From JBBCJT01 sp037190665 (lineage in GTDB: Bacteria; Pseudomonadota; Alphaproteobacteria; Acetobacterales; Acetobacteraceae), in NCBI GenBank assembly GCA_037190665.1, contig JBBCJT010000248.1, positions 1 through 31,972 on the forward strand: 31,972 nt of DNA, written 5' to 3'. Every line of letters begins with the position of its first letter. Position 1 is the first letter of the stretch. Below are positions 1 to 9,165 of the stretch, piece by piece. The notes under the pieces were generated by a model. The model did not search any database. It saw nothing but the letters and a program-made list of their open reading frames with translations, and was not told where the DNA came from. The translations under genes were made by a program, and so were the position numbers.

Positions 1-1179
1 CAGGTCGCCGCCACGGGCGGGAACGATGCGATCGAGGTCGAGCCTTCCGACCTCGAGACCGGCGGTGACCACGTTGCGGATGGGCTGAAGCGGATCCGAT
101 ACGCGCATGCCGGCGACCGGCTTCCGCCCGGCCTGCACGGCGTCCCGATAGGGATCGAGCGCGGCCATGACGGCATAGCTGTATCGGCCCAGCATACCGC
201 CCGCGCCGGAGCCGTAGGCGAGGCAGTCCGCACCTTCCTTGATGCGCAGGTTGTAGATGTTGCGCTCGCGCGGCGTGCGCGCCCAATGGCTGTTGCTGAT
301 CTGTGTCCAGCCCCTGCCCGCCAGGAACTCGACGCCGGCGCGGTACATGATCCCCAGATCCCGCAGCGTTCCCGCCTGCGGAAACTTCCCGATCCCGATG
401 GCCTTGTGCAGCGGCGTTCCGGGGATGAGGTTGAGGCCGTAGAGATCGACGCCATCGAGCGCGATGTCCGCGGCGATGCGCAGATCCTCGCGCCATACCT
501 CGTCGGTCTGATGCGGAAGTCCGTAGAGCAGGTCTATGACGAGCGCGGCGCGATCCCGATCCCGGATCGCCTCCAGGAAGCGGATCACCTCCGGCCCGCT
601 CGCGCGCCGCCCCTGCCGGCGCCGGACGGTCGTGTCGAAGCTCTGCACGCCGATGGAGATGCGGTTAGCCCCGGCTTCGAGGCTGGCGTCGATCTTGTCG
701 GGATCGAAGTGGATGACGCGGCCTTCGATGGTGATCTCGCAATCCGGCGCGAGCGGCAGGCAACGCCGGACCGTGTTCAGGACCCGCGACAACTCGGCCG
801 CCGACAGCGCGCTCGGCGTTCCCCCTCCCAGATAGACCGCTTCCACGGGCTGGCCCACGATCGTGGGCTCGTCCGCCTCGCGCTCGATCTCCCGGACAAG
901 CAGGTCCGCGTAGGCGGAGGTGGCGTCCGGCGTGTAGGCGTTCCGATAGAATCCGCAGAACAGGCAGTGGTTCGCGCAGAACGGCACGTGAAGATACGCG
1001 AGCCGCCGGCCCGCCGACCGATGGCTGCCCATCAGCCCCGCCCATATCGCGGGCACTTCCTGCTCCGGCACCTCCCTCTGGTTGCGCCGGGGCAGCACGG
1101 CCCGGCGCGCGGCGAATGCATCGCGGATGGGGTCCTCGCCGATCCGGGGGAAATGCGGGGCGAGATCGGCGGCATTCAT
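1..1179 (-). CDS. hutW: HutW/ChuW-family heme-degrading radical SAM enzyme (3' truncated by window edge)
   Basis: The minus-strand frame stays open from the start to the window edge, giving 393 residues of a family usually about 440-460 long, so the C-terminus is missing. It carries the radical SAM cluster motif CxxxCxxC at C68, C72 and C75, inside the HVPFC...CLFCGFY context typical of HemN/HutW proteins. The N-terminal block (DLAPHF, then DPIRDAFAARR) matches the heme-utilisation branch better than ordinary HemW. Family members open the heme ring anaerobically with SAM in the cytoplasm, releasing iron. I chose the ATG at 1179 because a GAG lies 7 nt upstream; an in-frame ATG at 1212 is the alternative. 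Heme uptake partners such as HutX, HutZ or a TonB receptor would lie outside the window. Family confident, start uncertain. Confidence 0.85.
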   Translation of the reverse strand, partial: MNAADLAPHFPRIGEDPIRDAFAARRAVLPRRNQREVPEQEVPAIWAGLMGSHRSAGRRLAYLHVPFCANHCLFCGFYRNAYTPDATSAYADLLVREIEREADEPTIVGQPVEAVYLGGGTPSALSAAELSRVLNTVRRCLPLAPDCEITIEGRVIHFDPDKIDASLEAGANRISIGVQSFDTTVRRRQGRRASGPEVIRFLEAIRDRDRAALVIDLLYGLPHQTDEVWREDLRIAADIALDGVDLYGLNLIPGTPLHKAIGIGKFPQAGTLRDLGIMYRAGVEFLAGRGWTQISNSHWARTPRERNIYNLRIKEGADCLAYGSGAGGMLGRYSYAVMAALDPYRDAVQAGRKPVAGMRVSDPLQPIRNVVTAGLEVGRLDLDRIVPARGGDL

Positions 1180-1595
1180 CTGATCGCTCAACAAACCAGG
1201 GCTCGCGTCCATCCGGCGGAGAAAGGGATACGTTCTGATCGGCCGCCCCTCCGGTTCGGCGGGGTGGCTTGTATCTGGAGATGAATATAGGAAGCAGTCG
1301 CAACTACGAGCTTGCGCCAGATCAAAGAACATCCGCCGCAACCGACCACGTCGCCCGCCGTTTCAGACCTGCCGGAGTCTCACAGCCGGGGATTCATCCA
1401 CCAATCCCGGACAACCGCCGCCGGGGCGTCCCGTTGCCACACCGGCCTGCCTCAGGGACCCGCCACGCTTGACGAGCCAGCCGGCCGTCCCCCACTACGC
1501 GCCGTGCCGGCCTCACAGGAACCGACCATGCCTTTCCTGCCTCGCCGCGCCGACCCCGTTGTCGGCCGCCGCGCGCCGGGATCGCGCCAGAGCGC
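1180..1595. other. 416-bp divergent intergenic region, hutW / opgC-like gene
   Basis: No convincing gene. It must hold the promoters of both flanking divergent genes. One AT-richer spot at about 1277-1292 contains TATATT on the minus strand and could be a -10 for hutW, but no good -35 is visible. An imperfect dyad sits at 1386-1394 / 1403-1410 (CCGGGGATT against AATCCCGG, one bulged G). No clear Fur, Irr or RirA box could be recognised, although an iron-responsive site would be expected. Confidence 0.4.
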
Positions 1596-2810
1596 ATGAA
1601 CGATCTCAGCCATCTCGCGCATGCGCGCGCGCCCGCCGTGGCCACCGGCCGCGACCTGCTCGTGGACATGCTCCGCGGCATGGCGCTCGTGTTCATCGTC
1701 GTCGATCACATCAATCTGATCGCGCGCGACCTGGGCGATATCGGGACCGCGCGACTCTACCTGCTGATCGACGTGCAGCTCTCCGACGCGGCCGAGATCT
1801 TCGTGTTCCTCTCGGGCTACGTGTTCGGCATGGTGCACGGCTCGCCCGGCCGCAGGCTGGGCCCGCCCGATCTCGCGCGGCGGACGCTGCGGCGGATCAT
1901 CCAGATCTTCGGCGCCTATGTGCTCACGCTCGTCGTCGTCGCCGCGCTGTACGCGATCTTCGCGGCCATCCGCCCGCTATCGCCATCCTGGGTGGAGATC
2001 ACCCAGATCTACCTGCTGGATGTGCCGGGGCTCGCGCTTCTCGCGGGCATGGCGAAGATGATGGTCACGGTGTTCTTCGTGAACATCCTGCACCTGTACA
2101 TCCTGCTGCTCGCCTATGCGCTGCCGATCCTGCTGCTGTGGCACCGGAAGCCGGCGGCGGCGGTGGCGATCTCCGCCGCGCTGTGGTTCGTGGCGCAGTT
2201 CATCGACCCGATGGAGATGCCGCGCTGGGCGGGGATGCGCGCCTTCAACCCGCTCGGCTGGCAGGTGCTGTTCTGCGCGGGGATGTTCCTCGGCACGCGG
2301 CGCTGGCTCGACACGATCCGCAACCGCCCCGAGCCGCGCCTCGTGGCGATCGCGCTGGCCATCGTCGCCGCCGGGTTTGTGCTGCGGCTGGGGGTCAGCC
2401 GGTTCGGGGAGGATTACCTGCCCCGCGCCATCGTCGACCTCGCGCAACTGCTGGCCGCCACCGCGAAGCCCGCGCTCGGCCCCGCCCGGCTGATCAACTT
2501 CGCGGCGCTGACCTACCTCGCCTGGACGCTGCTGCCGCCGGCCGCGCGGCTGATGCGCTGGCGGCCGGCGCGAACCCTTGCCACGCTGGGGTCGCACTCG
2601 CTGGAGGTCTTCTGCATCGGCACGGTGATGATCATGCTCGGCAGCCTTGCCTTGCACGTCATCGGCGGCGGGTTCGCCGCCTACGTGGCGGTGATCGGCG
2701 GCGTGCTGGTGCTGTACGCCGCCGTCGGCGAGATCACGGCGTGGCTGCTCAGGAAGCCGGCGCGTCCGGCAGGCGTGCAAAGCGGACCCGCTTCGCCCGG
2801 CCGCCATTGA
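1596..2810 (+). CDS. OpgC-like integral membrane protein
   Basis: This 404-residue protein opens with a charged stretch (GRDLLVDMLRGMALVFIVVDH), the entry segment of the OpgC/acyltransferase-3-like superfamily. Roughly ten hydrophobic helices follow through to residue 390. OpgC proteins act in the inner membrane; in Escherichia coli OpgC adds succinyl groups to periplasmic glucans, and many alphaproteobacterial homologues are annotated only as OpgC-domain proteins. The start has no strong Shine-Dalgarno (AGAGCG just upstream). No opgG/opgH glucan synthesis gene is nearby, so the acyl acceptor here is unknown. The last 62 nt overlap the convergent gene at 2749-4365, so the C-terminal tail (residues after about 384) and the 3' end of the peptidase gene share DNA. 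Family assignment good, substrate unknown. Confidence 0.8.
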   Translation: MNDLSHLAHARAPAVATGRDLLVDMLRGMALVFIVVDHINLIARDLGDIGTARLYLLIDVQLSDAAEIFVFLSGYVFGMVHGSPGRRLGPPDLARRTLRRIIQIFGAYVLTLVVVAALYAIFAAIRPLSPSWVEITQIYLLDVPGLALLAGMAKMMVTVFFVNILHLYILLLAYALPILLLWHRKPAAAVAISAALWFVAQFIDPMEMPRWAGMRAFNPLGWQVLFCAGMFLGTRRWLDTIRNRPEPRLVAIALAIVAAGFVLRLGVSRFGEDYLPRAIVDLAQLLAATAKPALGPARLINFAALTYLAWTLLPPAARLMRWRPARTLATLGSHSLEVFCIGTVMIMLGSLALHVIGGGFAAYVAVIGGVLVLYAAVGEITAWLLRKPARPAGVQSGPASPGRH

Positions 2811-4365
2811 CGACAAGCGCCGCGATCGCACCGTCCGCCCCGCGCTCCACCCTCACATCCAGCCAGCCGCGCATCAGCGTGCCGGGCACCTGCACGCGCA
2901 CGTCGTTCTCCGCGACCGGCTCGATCTCCCACCGCGCGCCGCGCACCACGGGGCCGGTCACGCGCACGCGCATCCCCTCGCCGTTGCGTTCGATCACCCA
3001 GCGCGAGGCCATCTCCTCGCTGGCGTAGGTGCCGGGCAGGTCGGCGGGCAGCGCGGCGCCTTCCGGAACGCGCCGCCAGACGGAGACGGTGCCGGCATCG
3101 AGCGTCACCTCCACCGCATCCGGCCCCTTTGCGCGAAGCGAGAACACGGTGCTGCTGCGGGGAATGGCGAGCCGCCCGTCCTGCGTCGCTTCCGCTGTCG
3201 AGGGCAGGCCGTTCACCTTCAGCGTCGCCACGCCCTCCTCCGAGACCGACACATCGACCGTGGCCCCCGTCTCCGCGTCGAGGTAGCGACCGGCGATCGG
3301 GGCCAGCTCGGCGGCCGGCGGCAGCTTCGGCAGCTTCACCGCGCCGGTGCGGTCCAGCAGCACGTCGAGCACCCGGTGCGCGGTCAGGTTCGGATCGGCC
3401 GCGCCGTTGTTGCTGATCGCGATCACGGCGGCATCCAGCGACGGCGCGCGCAGGAATTCCGTGCGGTAGCCCGGCCACAGCCCGCCATGGGCGACGGTCG
3501 GCACGCCGCGATACGAGGCGACGAGCAGGCCGCGCCCATAGATGCTCGGGTGGCCGTTCGTGAACGGCACCTTCTTCTCCAGTGCGTCCAGCACGCCGCC
3601 GTCCGGGCAGCGGCGCAGCACCGCGTTGCGCGCCCACAGCGCGAGGTCCCCCACGCAGGAGACGAGCCCGCCCTCGCCGCCCAGCGCGAAGCCGTGCGGG
3701 GCGCGGACGAAGCCGCCATCCTTGGCCAGATAGCCGGTGGCGAGGTTCGGGATCGGCACCCACAGATCGGGCGTGTGCCGGGTGGAGGTCATGCCCAGCG
3801 GGCCGAAGATCTCCTCCTCCAGCACCGTTTCGAGCTTGCGGCCGGTCAGCCGCTCCACGATCAGCCCGAGCAGGAAGAAGGCGCTGTTGCTGTAGAGGTA
3901 GCGCGTGCCGGGCGCGAAGTTCAGCGTCCTCTGGCGGCAGATGCCCTCGAACAGGTTCTCCGCGCTCACCGCCGTGCCGAGATCGGCGCCGCCCTGGCGC
4001 TGGATCTCCAGCATGTCGCGGATGCCGGAGGTGTTCTGCATCAGGTGCGCCACCGTCACCGCCGCATAGGCCTCCGGCAGTTCGGGCAGCACCGCGCGGG
4101 CGGGCGCGTCGATGTCGAGCGCACCGCGCGCGGCGAGGATCAGCACCGCCGCGCAGGTGAACTGCTTGCTGACGGAGGCGATGCGGAAGCAGGTCTCCGG
4201 CCCGATGGGCACGCCCAGTTCCAGGCTCGCGAGCCCGGCATGGCGATGCGCGACCAGCTCGCCCCCCTGGACGACGCCGACGGTGATGCCGGGAAGCCTG
4301 CCGTTCCACGGCTCGATCAGCCGGTCGATGCGGTTGACGAGGGCGCGGCGGTCGAGATCGGTCAC
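2749..4365 (-). CDS. D-aminopeptidase-like serine hydrolase (beta-lactamase fold, family S12)
   Basis: The product is 538 residues. Residues 1-340 form a penicillin-binding/beta-lactamase fold with SVSK at 64-67 (nucleophile S64, general base K67), a YSN motif near 150 and an HGG motif near 290. About 200 further residues look like two beta-barrel lipocalin-like domains. This three-domain build, and the SVSKQFTCA segment, match the Ochrobactrum D-aminopeptidase type (about 520 residues), which removes N-terminal D-amino acids. No signal peptide is visible, so it is probably cytosolic. I chose the GTG at 4365 because GGAG lies 6 nt upstream; an ATG at 4425 would add 20 low-complexity residues. 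It overlaps opgC-like tail-to-tail by 62 nt. A divergent amidase gene at 4512 suggests a peptidoglycan-peptide or D-peptide context. Exact substrate not provable here. Confidence 0.82.
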   Translation of the reverse strand: MTDLDRRALVNRIDRLIEPWNGRLPGITVGVVQGGELVAHRHAGLASLELGVPIGPETCFRIASVSKQFTCAAVLILAARGALDIDAPARAVLPELPEAYAAVTVAHLMQNTSGIRDMLEIQRQGGADLGTAVSAENLFEGICRQRTLNFAPGTRYLYSNSAFFLLGLIVERLTGRKLETVLEEEIFGPLGMTSTRHTPDLWVPIPNLATGYLAKDGGFVRAPHGFALGGEGGLVSCVGDLALWARNAVLRRCPDGGVLDALEKKVPFTNGHPSIYGRGLLVASYRGVPTVAHGGLWPGYRTEFLRAPSLDAAVIAISNNGAADPNLTAHRVLDVLLDRTGAVKLPKLPPAAELAPIAGRYLDAETGATVDVSVSEEGVATLKVNGLPSTAEATQDGRLAIPRSSTVFSLRAKGPDAVEVTLDAGTVSVWRRVPEGAALPADLPGTYASEEMASRWVIERNGEGMRVRVTGPVVRGARWEIEPVAENDVRVQVPGTLMRGWLDVRVERGADGAIAALVVNGGRAKRVRFARLPDAPAS

Positions 4366-4511
4366 GTGTGACTCCGGTTCGGAACGCGGGGGCGCGACGT
4401 TCCTGCGGTTGGCCTCGCGCGGCAAGTCCCGGACCGGCGCTGTTAGCTGTCTCTCAGCCGCCCCCCGCGCGCGCCGTGCATGTTCGGCGCGGGACAGGAC
4501 AGGAGCACGCC

Positions 4512-5135
4512 ATGCCGTGGTTCGAGGGCGCGGACGCGACGATGCCGCTGCGCGATGCCGCGAATGTGGGCAAACCGGGGTCCAACGGGACTGTGCGGCG
4601 CGTCGTCGTGCATACCTGCGGCAATCCGAACAAGCGCTTCACCAAGGCCGGCGAGAATCAGGCGCTGAGCGCCTGGAACACCTGGACCAGCGCGTCCGAA
4701 CGCGCGCGCATGGGGGTGGGCAAGGTGTCGGCGCATTTCGTGGTCGAGTTCGACGGCCGCATCGTGCAGTTCGCGAGCACCAGCGACGCCGCCTACGGCA
4801 CGGGCTGGCTGACCACGGGATCGGTGCACATCGAGTTCGCCGGCAACGCGACCGCGCTGACCGGCGAGCAGTTGCATTACGGCGCCATGCTCTGCGCCTG
4901 GATCCGCGAGAACCATCCCGACGTCGAGCTGTCGCCGACCGGCACTAGCGAGAGCGACCCCGGCGATCCGACCGAGGCGGGGATCACCTGCCACAAGTTC
5001 ATCCAGGTCGTCTGGCGGCGCGACCCGGCGAACGCCAAGAAGGCGTTCACGCCCAAGAACTGCCCGGGCAAGGACGCCATCGACCAGTTGCCCTTTCTGG
5101 CACTGCTGGCGCGCGGATACGCGGCCCTCAGTTGA
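4512..5135 (+). CDS. N-acetylmuramoyl-L-alanine amidase-like protein (Amidase_2 fold)
   Basis: This 207-residue protein shows the Amidase_2/PGRP outline: a beta strand ending in VVVH (H34), then SAHFVVEFDGRIVQF (residues 73-87), the IEFAGN segment near 107, and CPGKDA at 184-189. H34, H161 and C184 are the likely zinc ligands by comparison with T7 lysozyme-type amidases, although the spacing between the second histidine and CPG (about 23 residues) is longer than usual. Such enzymes cleave the bond between MurNAc and L-alanine in peptidoglycan. There is no signal peptide, so it would act on imported muropeptides in the cytoplasm, or be released by lysis. The start is well supported by GGAG 6 nt before the ATG. 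Its 3' end overlaps convergent mobA by 8 nt. Fold fairly sure, activity inferred. Confidence 0.75.
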   Translation: MPWFEGADATMPLRDAANVGKPGSNGTVRRVVVHTCGNPNKRFTKAGENQALSAWNTWTSASERARMGVGKVSAHFVVEFDGRIVQFASTSDAAYGTGWLTTGSVHIEFAGNATALTGEQLHYGAMLCAWIRENHPDVELSPTGTSESDPGDPTEAGITCHKFIQVVWRRDPANAKKAFTPKNCPGKDAIDQLPFLALLARGYAALS

Positions 5136-5709
5136 GCTTCGCTCGGGCGGCGGCGAGTTCCGCCGGGGTGTTGACGTTGAGGAACGAGTCCGCCGCCGTC
5201 TCCGCGAAGGCGACGCGGCGCAGGCCGACATGGCCGCCGAACGCCTCCACCCGCCGCGGGCGGCCTGCTTCCAACCATGCGCGCAGCTCCGTCCGCAGCG
5301 CCACCGGCCACAGCGCCACCAGCCAGTGCGGCCGGCCGGTAGTTTCCGCGCAGGCGGGGCCGGGGGCGAGGCGGCCGGCGAGGCCGCGCGGGACGAAGGG
5401 CGTGTCGCCCGGCACGGTCAGCAGCGCCGCCGTGCCCTGCCCCGCCGCCCAGTCCAGCCCCGCCAGCACGCCCGCGAGCGGCCCGTGGCCGGCCAGCGCG
5501 CCGTCATCCAGCACGGGCGCGGCAAAGGAAGCGAAGCGGGCGGGATCGCCGTTGGCGCTGATCGCCACGGCCGCGTGATCCTGGCGCAGCGTGGCGAGGA
5601 TGCGGGCGAGCATGGTCTGCCCGCCGAGCTCCAGCAGCGGCTTGTCCCCGCCCCCCATCCGGGTGGCGAGGCCGCCGGCGAGGATCAGCGCGGCGATGTC
5701 AGGGAAAAT
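5128..5709 (-). CDS. mobA: Molybdenum cofactor guanylyltransferase MobA, start codon non-canonical
   Basis: The frame encodes the nucleotidyltransferase signature LILAGGLATRMGGGDK, followed by PLLELGG, LDDGALAGHGPLAGVLAGL, the PGDTPF metal-binding region and a C-terminal LNVNTPAEL. These are the hallmarks of MobA, which joins GMP to molybdopterin to make the guanine dinucleotide form of molybdenum cofactor. Starting at ATT 5709 gives 193 residues, close to the 194 of E. coli MobA. No ATG, GTG or TTG exists between the in-frame TAG inside the upstream tRNA-His and the LAGG motif. The first ATG (5658) falls within TRMGGG and would remove the glycine loop. Candidate starts are ATT 5709, directly after the tRNA CCA, ATC 5697 or CTG 5688. 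Product sure, start unresolved. The 3' end overlaps the amidase by 8 nt. Confidence 0.85.
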   Translation of the reverse strand: MFPDIAALILAGGLATRMGGGDKPLLELGGQTMLARILATLRQDHAAVAISANGDPARFASFAAPVLDDGALAGHGPLAGVLAGLDWAAGQGTAALLTVPGDTPFVPRGLAGRLAPGPACAETTGRPHWLVALWPVALRTELRAWLEAGRPRRVEAFGGHVGLRRVAFAETAADSFLNVNTPAELAAARAKLN

Positions 5710-5785
5710 TGGGGCGACCTACGGGATTTGAACCCGTGACATCCAAGACCACAACCTGGCGCTCTACCAACTGAGCTAAGGCCGC
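5710..5785 (-). tRNA. tRNA-His (anticodon GTG)
   Basis: A complete cloverleaf is visible: acceptor GCGGCCT pairs with AGGTCGC (one G-U), the D arm holds AGCTCAGTTGGTAGAGC, and the anticodon stem CCAGG/CTTGG encloses loop TTGTGGT with anticodon GTG. The T loop is TTCAAAT within stem CGGG/CCCG. CCA is encoded. The base before position 1 is G (5786), opposite discriminator C73, giving the usual G-1:C73 identity pair. Some alphaproteobacterial clades lost this pair, so its retention fits a deeper-branching order. The mobA frame begins at the next base after CCA. Confidence 0.97.
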
Positions 5786-5812
5786 CACCGTGAGGCGGGC
5801 GGAATACGGCCC

Positions 5813-7003
5813 TCAGCCCGTCCCCGTCAACTTCGACGCCGCGGCCCCGGAAAAATGCCGCGCCAGCCGGTCCATCGCCTCGTCCAGCAGCGCGTCCTGC
5901 TTGCAGAACGCGAAGCGGGCGTAATGGGTGGGCGCGTCGCCGGCGTAGAAGGCGGACACCGGAATCGCGGTCACCTTGGCGTGCTCGGTGATGTGGCGGC
6001 AGAAGGCCACGTCGTCGCCGGCGAAGCCCAGCGGGGCGAAATCGGCGGTGATGAAGTAGGACCCCATCGCCGGCAGCACGGACATCCCCATCCGCCCCAG
6101 CGCGGCCGCCACCCGGTCCCGCTTGCCCTGCAGCGCGGCGGACAGGCCGCGGAAGTAGGAATCGTCCTTGGCGAGGCCCACCGCCACCGCCCGCTGCAGG
6201 TTCGGCGGCGTGGTGAAGGTCAGGAGCTGGTGCGCCTTAGCGATCAGCGGCCCCAGCGGCCCCGGCGCGGTCACGTAGCCCACCTTCCAGCCGGTCAGGC
6301 TGAAGGTCTTGCCCGCCGAGCCGATGCGCAGGCAGCGCTCGCGCAGCCCCGGCAGCGTCATCAGCGGGATGTGGCGCCAGCCGTCGAAGGTGAGGTGCTC
6401 GTAGACCTCGTCGCACACGGCGTAGGCGTCGTGGCGCACCAGCAGGTCGCCGATGAAGGCGAGTTCAGCTGCGGTGAACACCTTGCTCGCCGGGTTCATG
6501 GGCGTGTTGAGCAGGATCGCCTTGGTGCGCGGCCCGAAGGCGGCGGCGAGTTCCGCGCGCGGCAGCTCCCATTTCGGCGGCGACAGGCGCACCAGCTTCG
6601 GCACCGCGCCCAGCATCCGCACCACCGGCAGGTAGGTGTCGTACAGCGGCTCCAGCAGGACCACCTCGTCGCCGGGGTCCAGCAGCGCCATCAGCGAGGC
6701 GGTGATCGCCTCCGTCGCGCCGGAGGTGACGACGACCTCCCGGTCCGGGTCGGCCTCGATGCCGTAGAAGCGCCGCTCATGCGCCGCCCAGGCCTGGCGC
6801 AGCTCCGGCACCCCGGTCAGCGGGGGGTACTGGTTGCGCCCGTCCATCAGCGCGTCGGCGGCGGCCTGCAGCACATCCTGCGGGCCGTCCGTGTCCGGGA
6901 AACCCTGGCCCAGGTTGATCGACCCGTGCTGCACGGCGAGCGCCGACATCACGGTGAAGATGGTCGTTCCGGTCCCGGTGAGCAGCGTGTTGGCGGGCTT
7001 CAT
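5813..7003 (-). CDS. Class I/II PLP-dependent aminotransferase
   Basis: The 396-residue protein has the fold-type I aminotransferase pattern: the entry segment INLGQGFPD (29-37), GATEAI at 95-100, N170 in the NTPMNP loop, D198 and Y201 in CDEVYEH, and the Schiff-base lysine K232 in GSAGKTFSLTGWKVGY. The sequence looks most like the YbdL/kynurenine-glutamine transaminase subgroup, which accepts methionine, aromatic amino acids or glutamine with 2-oxo acids; a succinyl-diaminopimelate role is another possibility. The ATG at 7003 is preceded by AGAGGACAAG, a clear Shine-Dalgarno. The longer open frame up to 7141 runs through the glnB promoter and is rejected. The tRNA-His and mobA follow on the same strand, 27 nt beyond its stop. 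Confidence 0.88.
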   Translation of the reverse strand: MKPANTLLTGTGTTIFTVMSALAVQHGSINLGQGFPDTDGPQDVLQAAADALMDGRNQYPPLTGVPELRQAWAAHERRFYGIEADPDREVVVTSGATEAITASLMALLDPGDEVVLLEPLYDTYLPVVRMLGAVPKLVRLSPPKWELPRAELAAAFGPRTKAILLNTPMNPASKVFTAAELAFIGDLLVRHDAYAVCDEVYEHLTFDGWRHIPLMTLPGLRERCLRIGSAGKTFSLTGWKVGYVTAPGPLGPLIAKAHQLLTFTTPPNLQRAVAVGLAKDDSYFRGLSAALQGKRDRVAAALGRMGMSVLPAMGSYFITADFAPLGFAGDDVAFCRHITEHAKVTAIPVSAFYAGDAPTHYARFAFCKQDALLDEAMDRLARHFSGAAASKLTGTG

Positions 7004-7135
7004 CTTGTCCTCTGGCAGGGGGTCAGTATCCGGAGGCGCGCGGATGTTGCAAGTCGGTGCCAATTGATTGGGCAATCCGCCTACCGGAGCGGCGATTTCC
7101 GCCCCGGCCCCGGGCCGGGCACTGGCGTTGCCGGG

Positions 7136-7151
7136 TGGCACGGCGCGTGCA
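7136..7151 (+). promoter_or_regulatory. Sigma-54 (RpoN) promoter for glnB-glnA
   Basis: The 16 bases TGGCACGGCGCGTGCA match the RpoN consensus TGGCACG-N4-TTGCA at every fixed position except the first T of TTGCA, with the correct 10-bp spacing between the GG (-24) and GC (-12) pairs. The predicted transcript starts near 7162, leaving a leader of about 93 nt before glnB. The gene served, a PII regulator with glutamine synthetase, is a classic NtrC/RpoN target. A clean NtrC binding site was not found upstream. Confidence 0.8.
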
Positions 7152-7254
7152 ACGGTTCCCGCGCGGCCGGAACACCCTGCCGCGGCGGCGGCCTCGTGCC
7201 GTTGCCAGCAAGATGGGATAGGAAAGCCCGATCACGTTTTCGGGCGGCACGGCG

Positions 7255-7593
7255 ATGAAGAAGATCGAGGCGATCATCAAACCCTTCAAGCTCGACGAGG
7301 TGAAGGACGCGCTGCACGAGGTGGGGCTGCAGGGCATCACCGTGATCGAGGCGAAGGGCTTCGGCCGGCAGAAAGGCCATACGGAGCTGTACCGTGGCGC
7401 CGAGTACGTCGTGGACTTCCTGCCCAAGGTGAAGGTCGAGGTGATCTGCGACGATGCGGTGGCCGAGCGCGCGATCGAGGCGATCATGGTCGCCGCGCGC
7501 ACGGGCCGCATCGGCGACGGCAAGATCTTCGTGACGAGTATCGACGACGCGATCCGCATCCGCACCGGCGAGCGGGGCGAGGACGCGATCTGA
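7255..7593 (+). CDS. glnB: Nitrogen regulatory protein P-II
   Basis: The 112-residue product starts MKKIEAIIKPFKLDEVKDAL, the standard PII N-terminus, and carries the T-loop with the uridylylation target Y51 (GHTELYRGAEYVVDF) plus the C-terminal RTGRIGDGKIFV nucleotide-binding segment. PII is a cytosolic trimer that senses ATP/ADP and 2-oxoglutarate and, through uridylylation by GlnD, tunes glutamine synthetase adenylylation and NtrB. The ATG has only a weak upstream GGGCGGC. It is followed 74 nt later by glnA, and both lie behind the sigma-54 promoter at 7136. GlnB rather than GlnK is favoured by linkage to glnA instead of amtB. Confidence 0.96.
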   Translation: MKKIEAIIKPFKLDEVKDALHEVGLQGITVIEAKGFGRQKGHTELYRGAEYVVDFLPKVKVEVICDDAVAERAIEAIMVAARTGRIGDGKIFVTSIDDAIRIRTGERGEDAI

Positions 7594-7667
7594 ACCGAAC
7601 CCGCCGCGCGCAGGCAACCGGCGCGGCCCGACAAGCGAAACCAACCGAGAGAAAGACGGGGCACAGG

Positions 7668-9104
<1,437 letters not shown>

Positions 9105-9130
9105 TCCCTCGGCCGATCAGTGAATGCGAA

Positions 9131-9156
9131 CGCCCCGCCGCAAGGCGGGGCGTTTT
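9131..9156 (+). terminator. Rho-independent terminator after glnA
   Basis: A perfect 9-bp stem CGCCCCGCC / GGCGGGGCG (9131-9139 and 9144-9152) encloses a GCAA tetraloop and is followed by TTTT. AA before the stem pairs with the T run, so the hairpin can also work weakly for the convergent gene at 9166. It ends the glnB-glnA transcript 26 nt after the glnA stop. Confidence 0.92.
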
Positions 9157-9165
9157 CGTTCGGGG

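Noticed and set aside
286..1284. A 332-codon plus-strand frame over the hutW region.
   Set aside because: The minus-strand frame carries the CxxxCxxC radical SAM motif and family-wide similarity; the plus-strand frame has none.
4363..4425. ATG 4425 as the start of the D-aminopeptidase-like gene.
   Set aside because: GTG 4365 has GGAG at good spacing; the extra 20 residues are low-complexity and lie over the divergent promoter space.
7020..7135. An NtrC-type dyad upstream of the sigma-54 promoter.
   Set aside because: TGCA...GTGC at about 7048-7061 has the wrong spacing, and GCAC at about 7120 has no matching GTGC partner.
5813..7141. ATG 7141 as the aminotransferase start.
   Set aside because: It would place the N-terminus over the glnB promoter and add 46 atypical residues; ATG 7003 has a good ribosome site and the normal family N-terminus.
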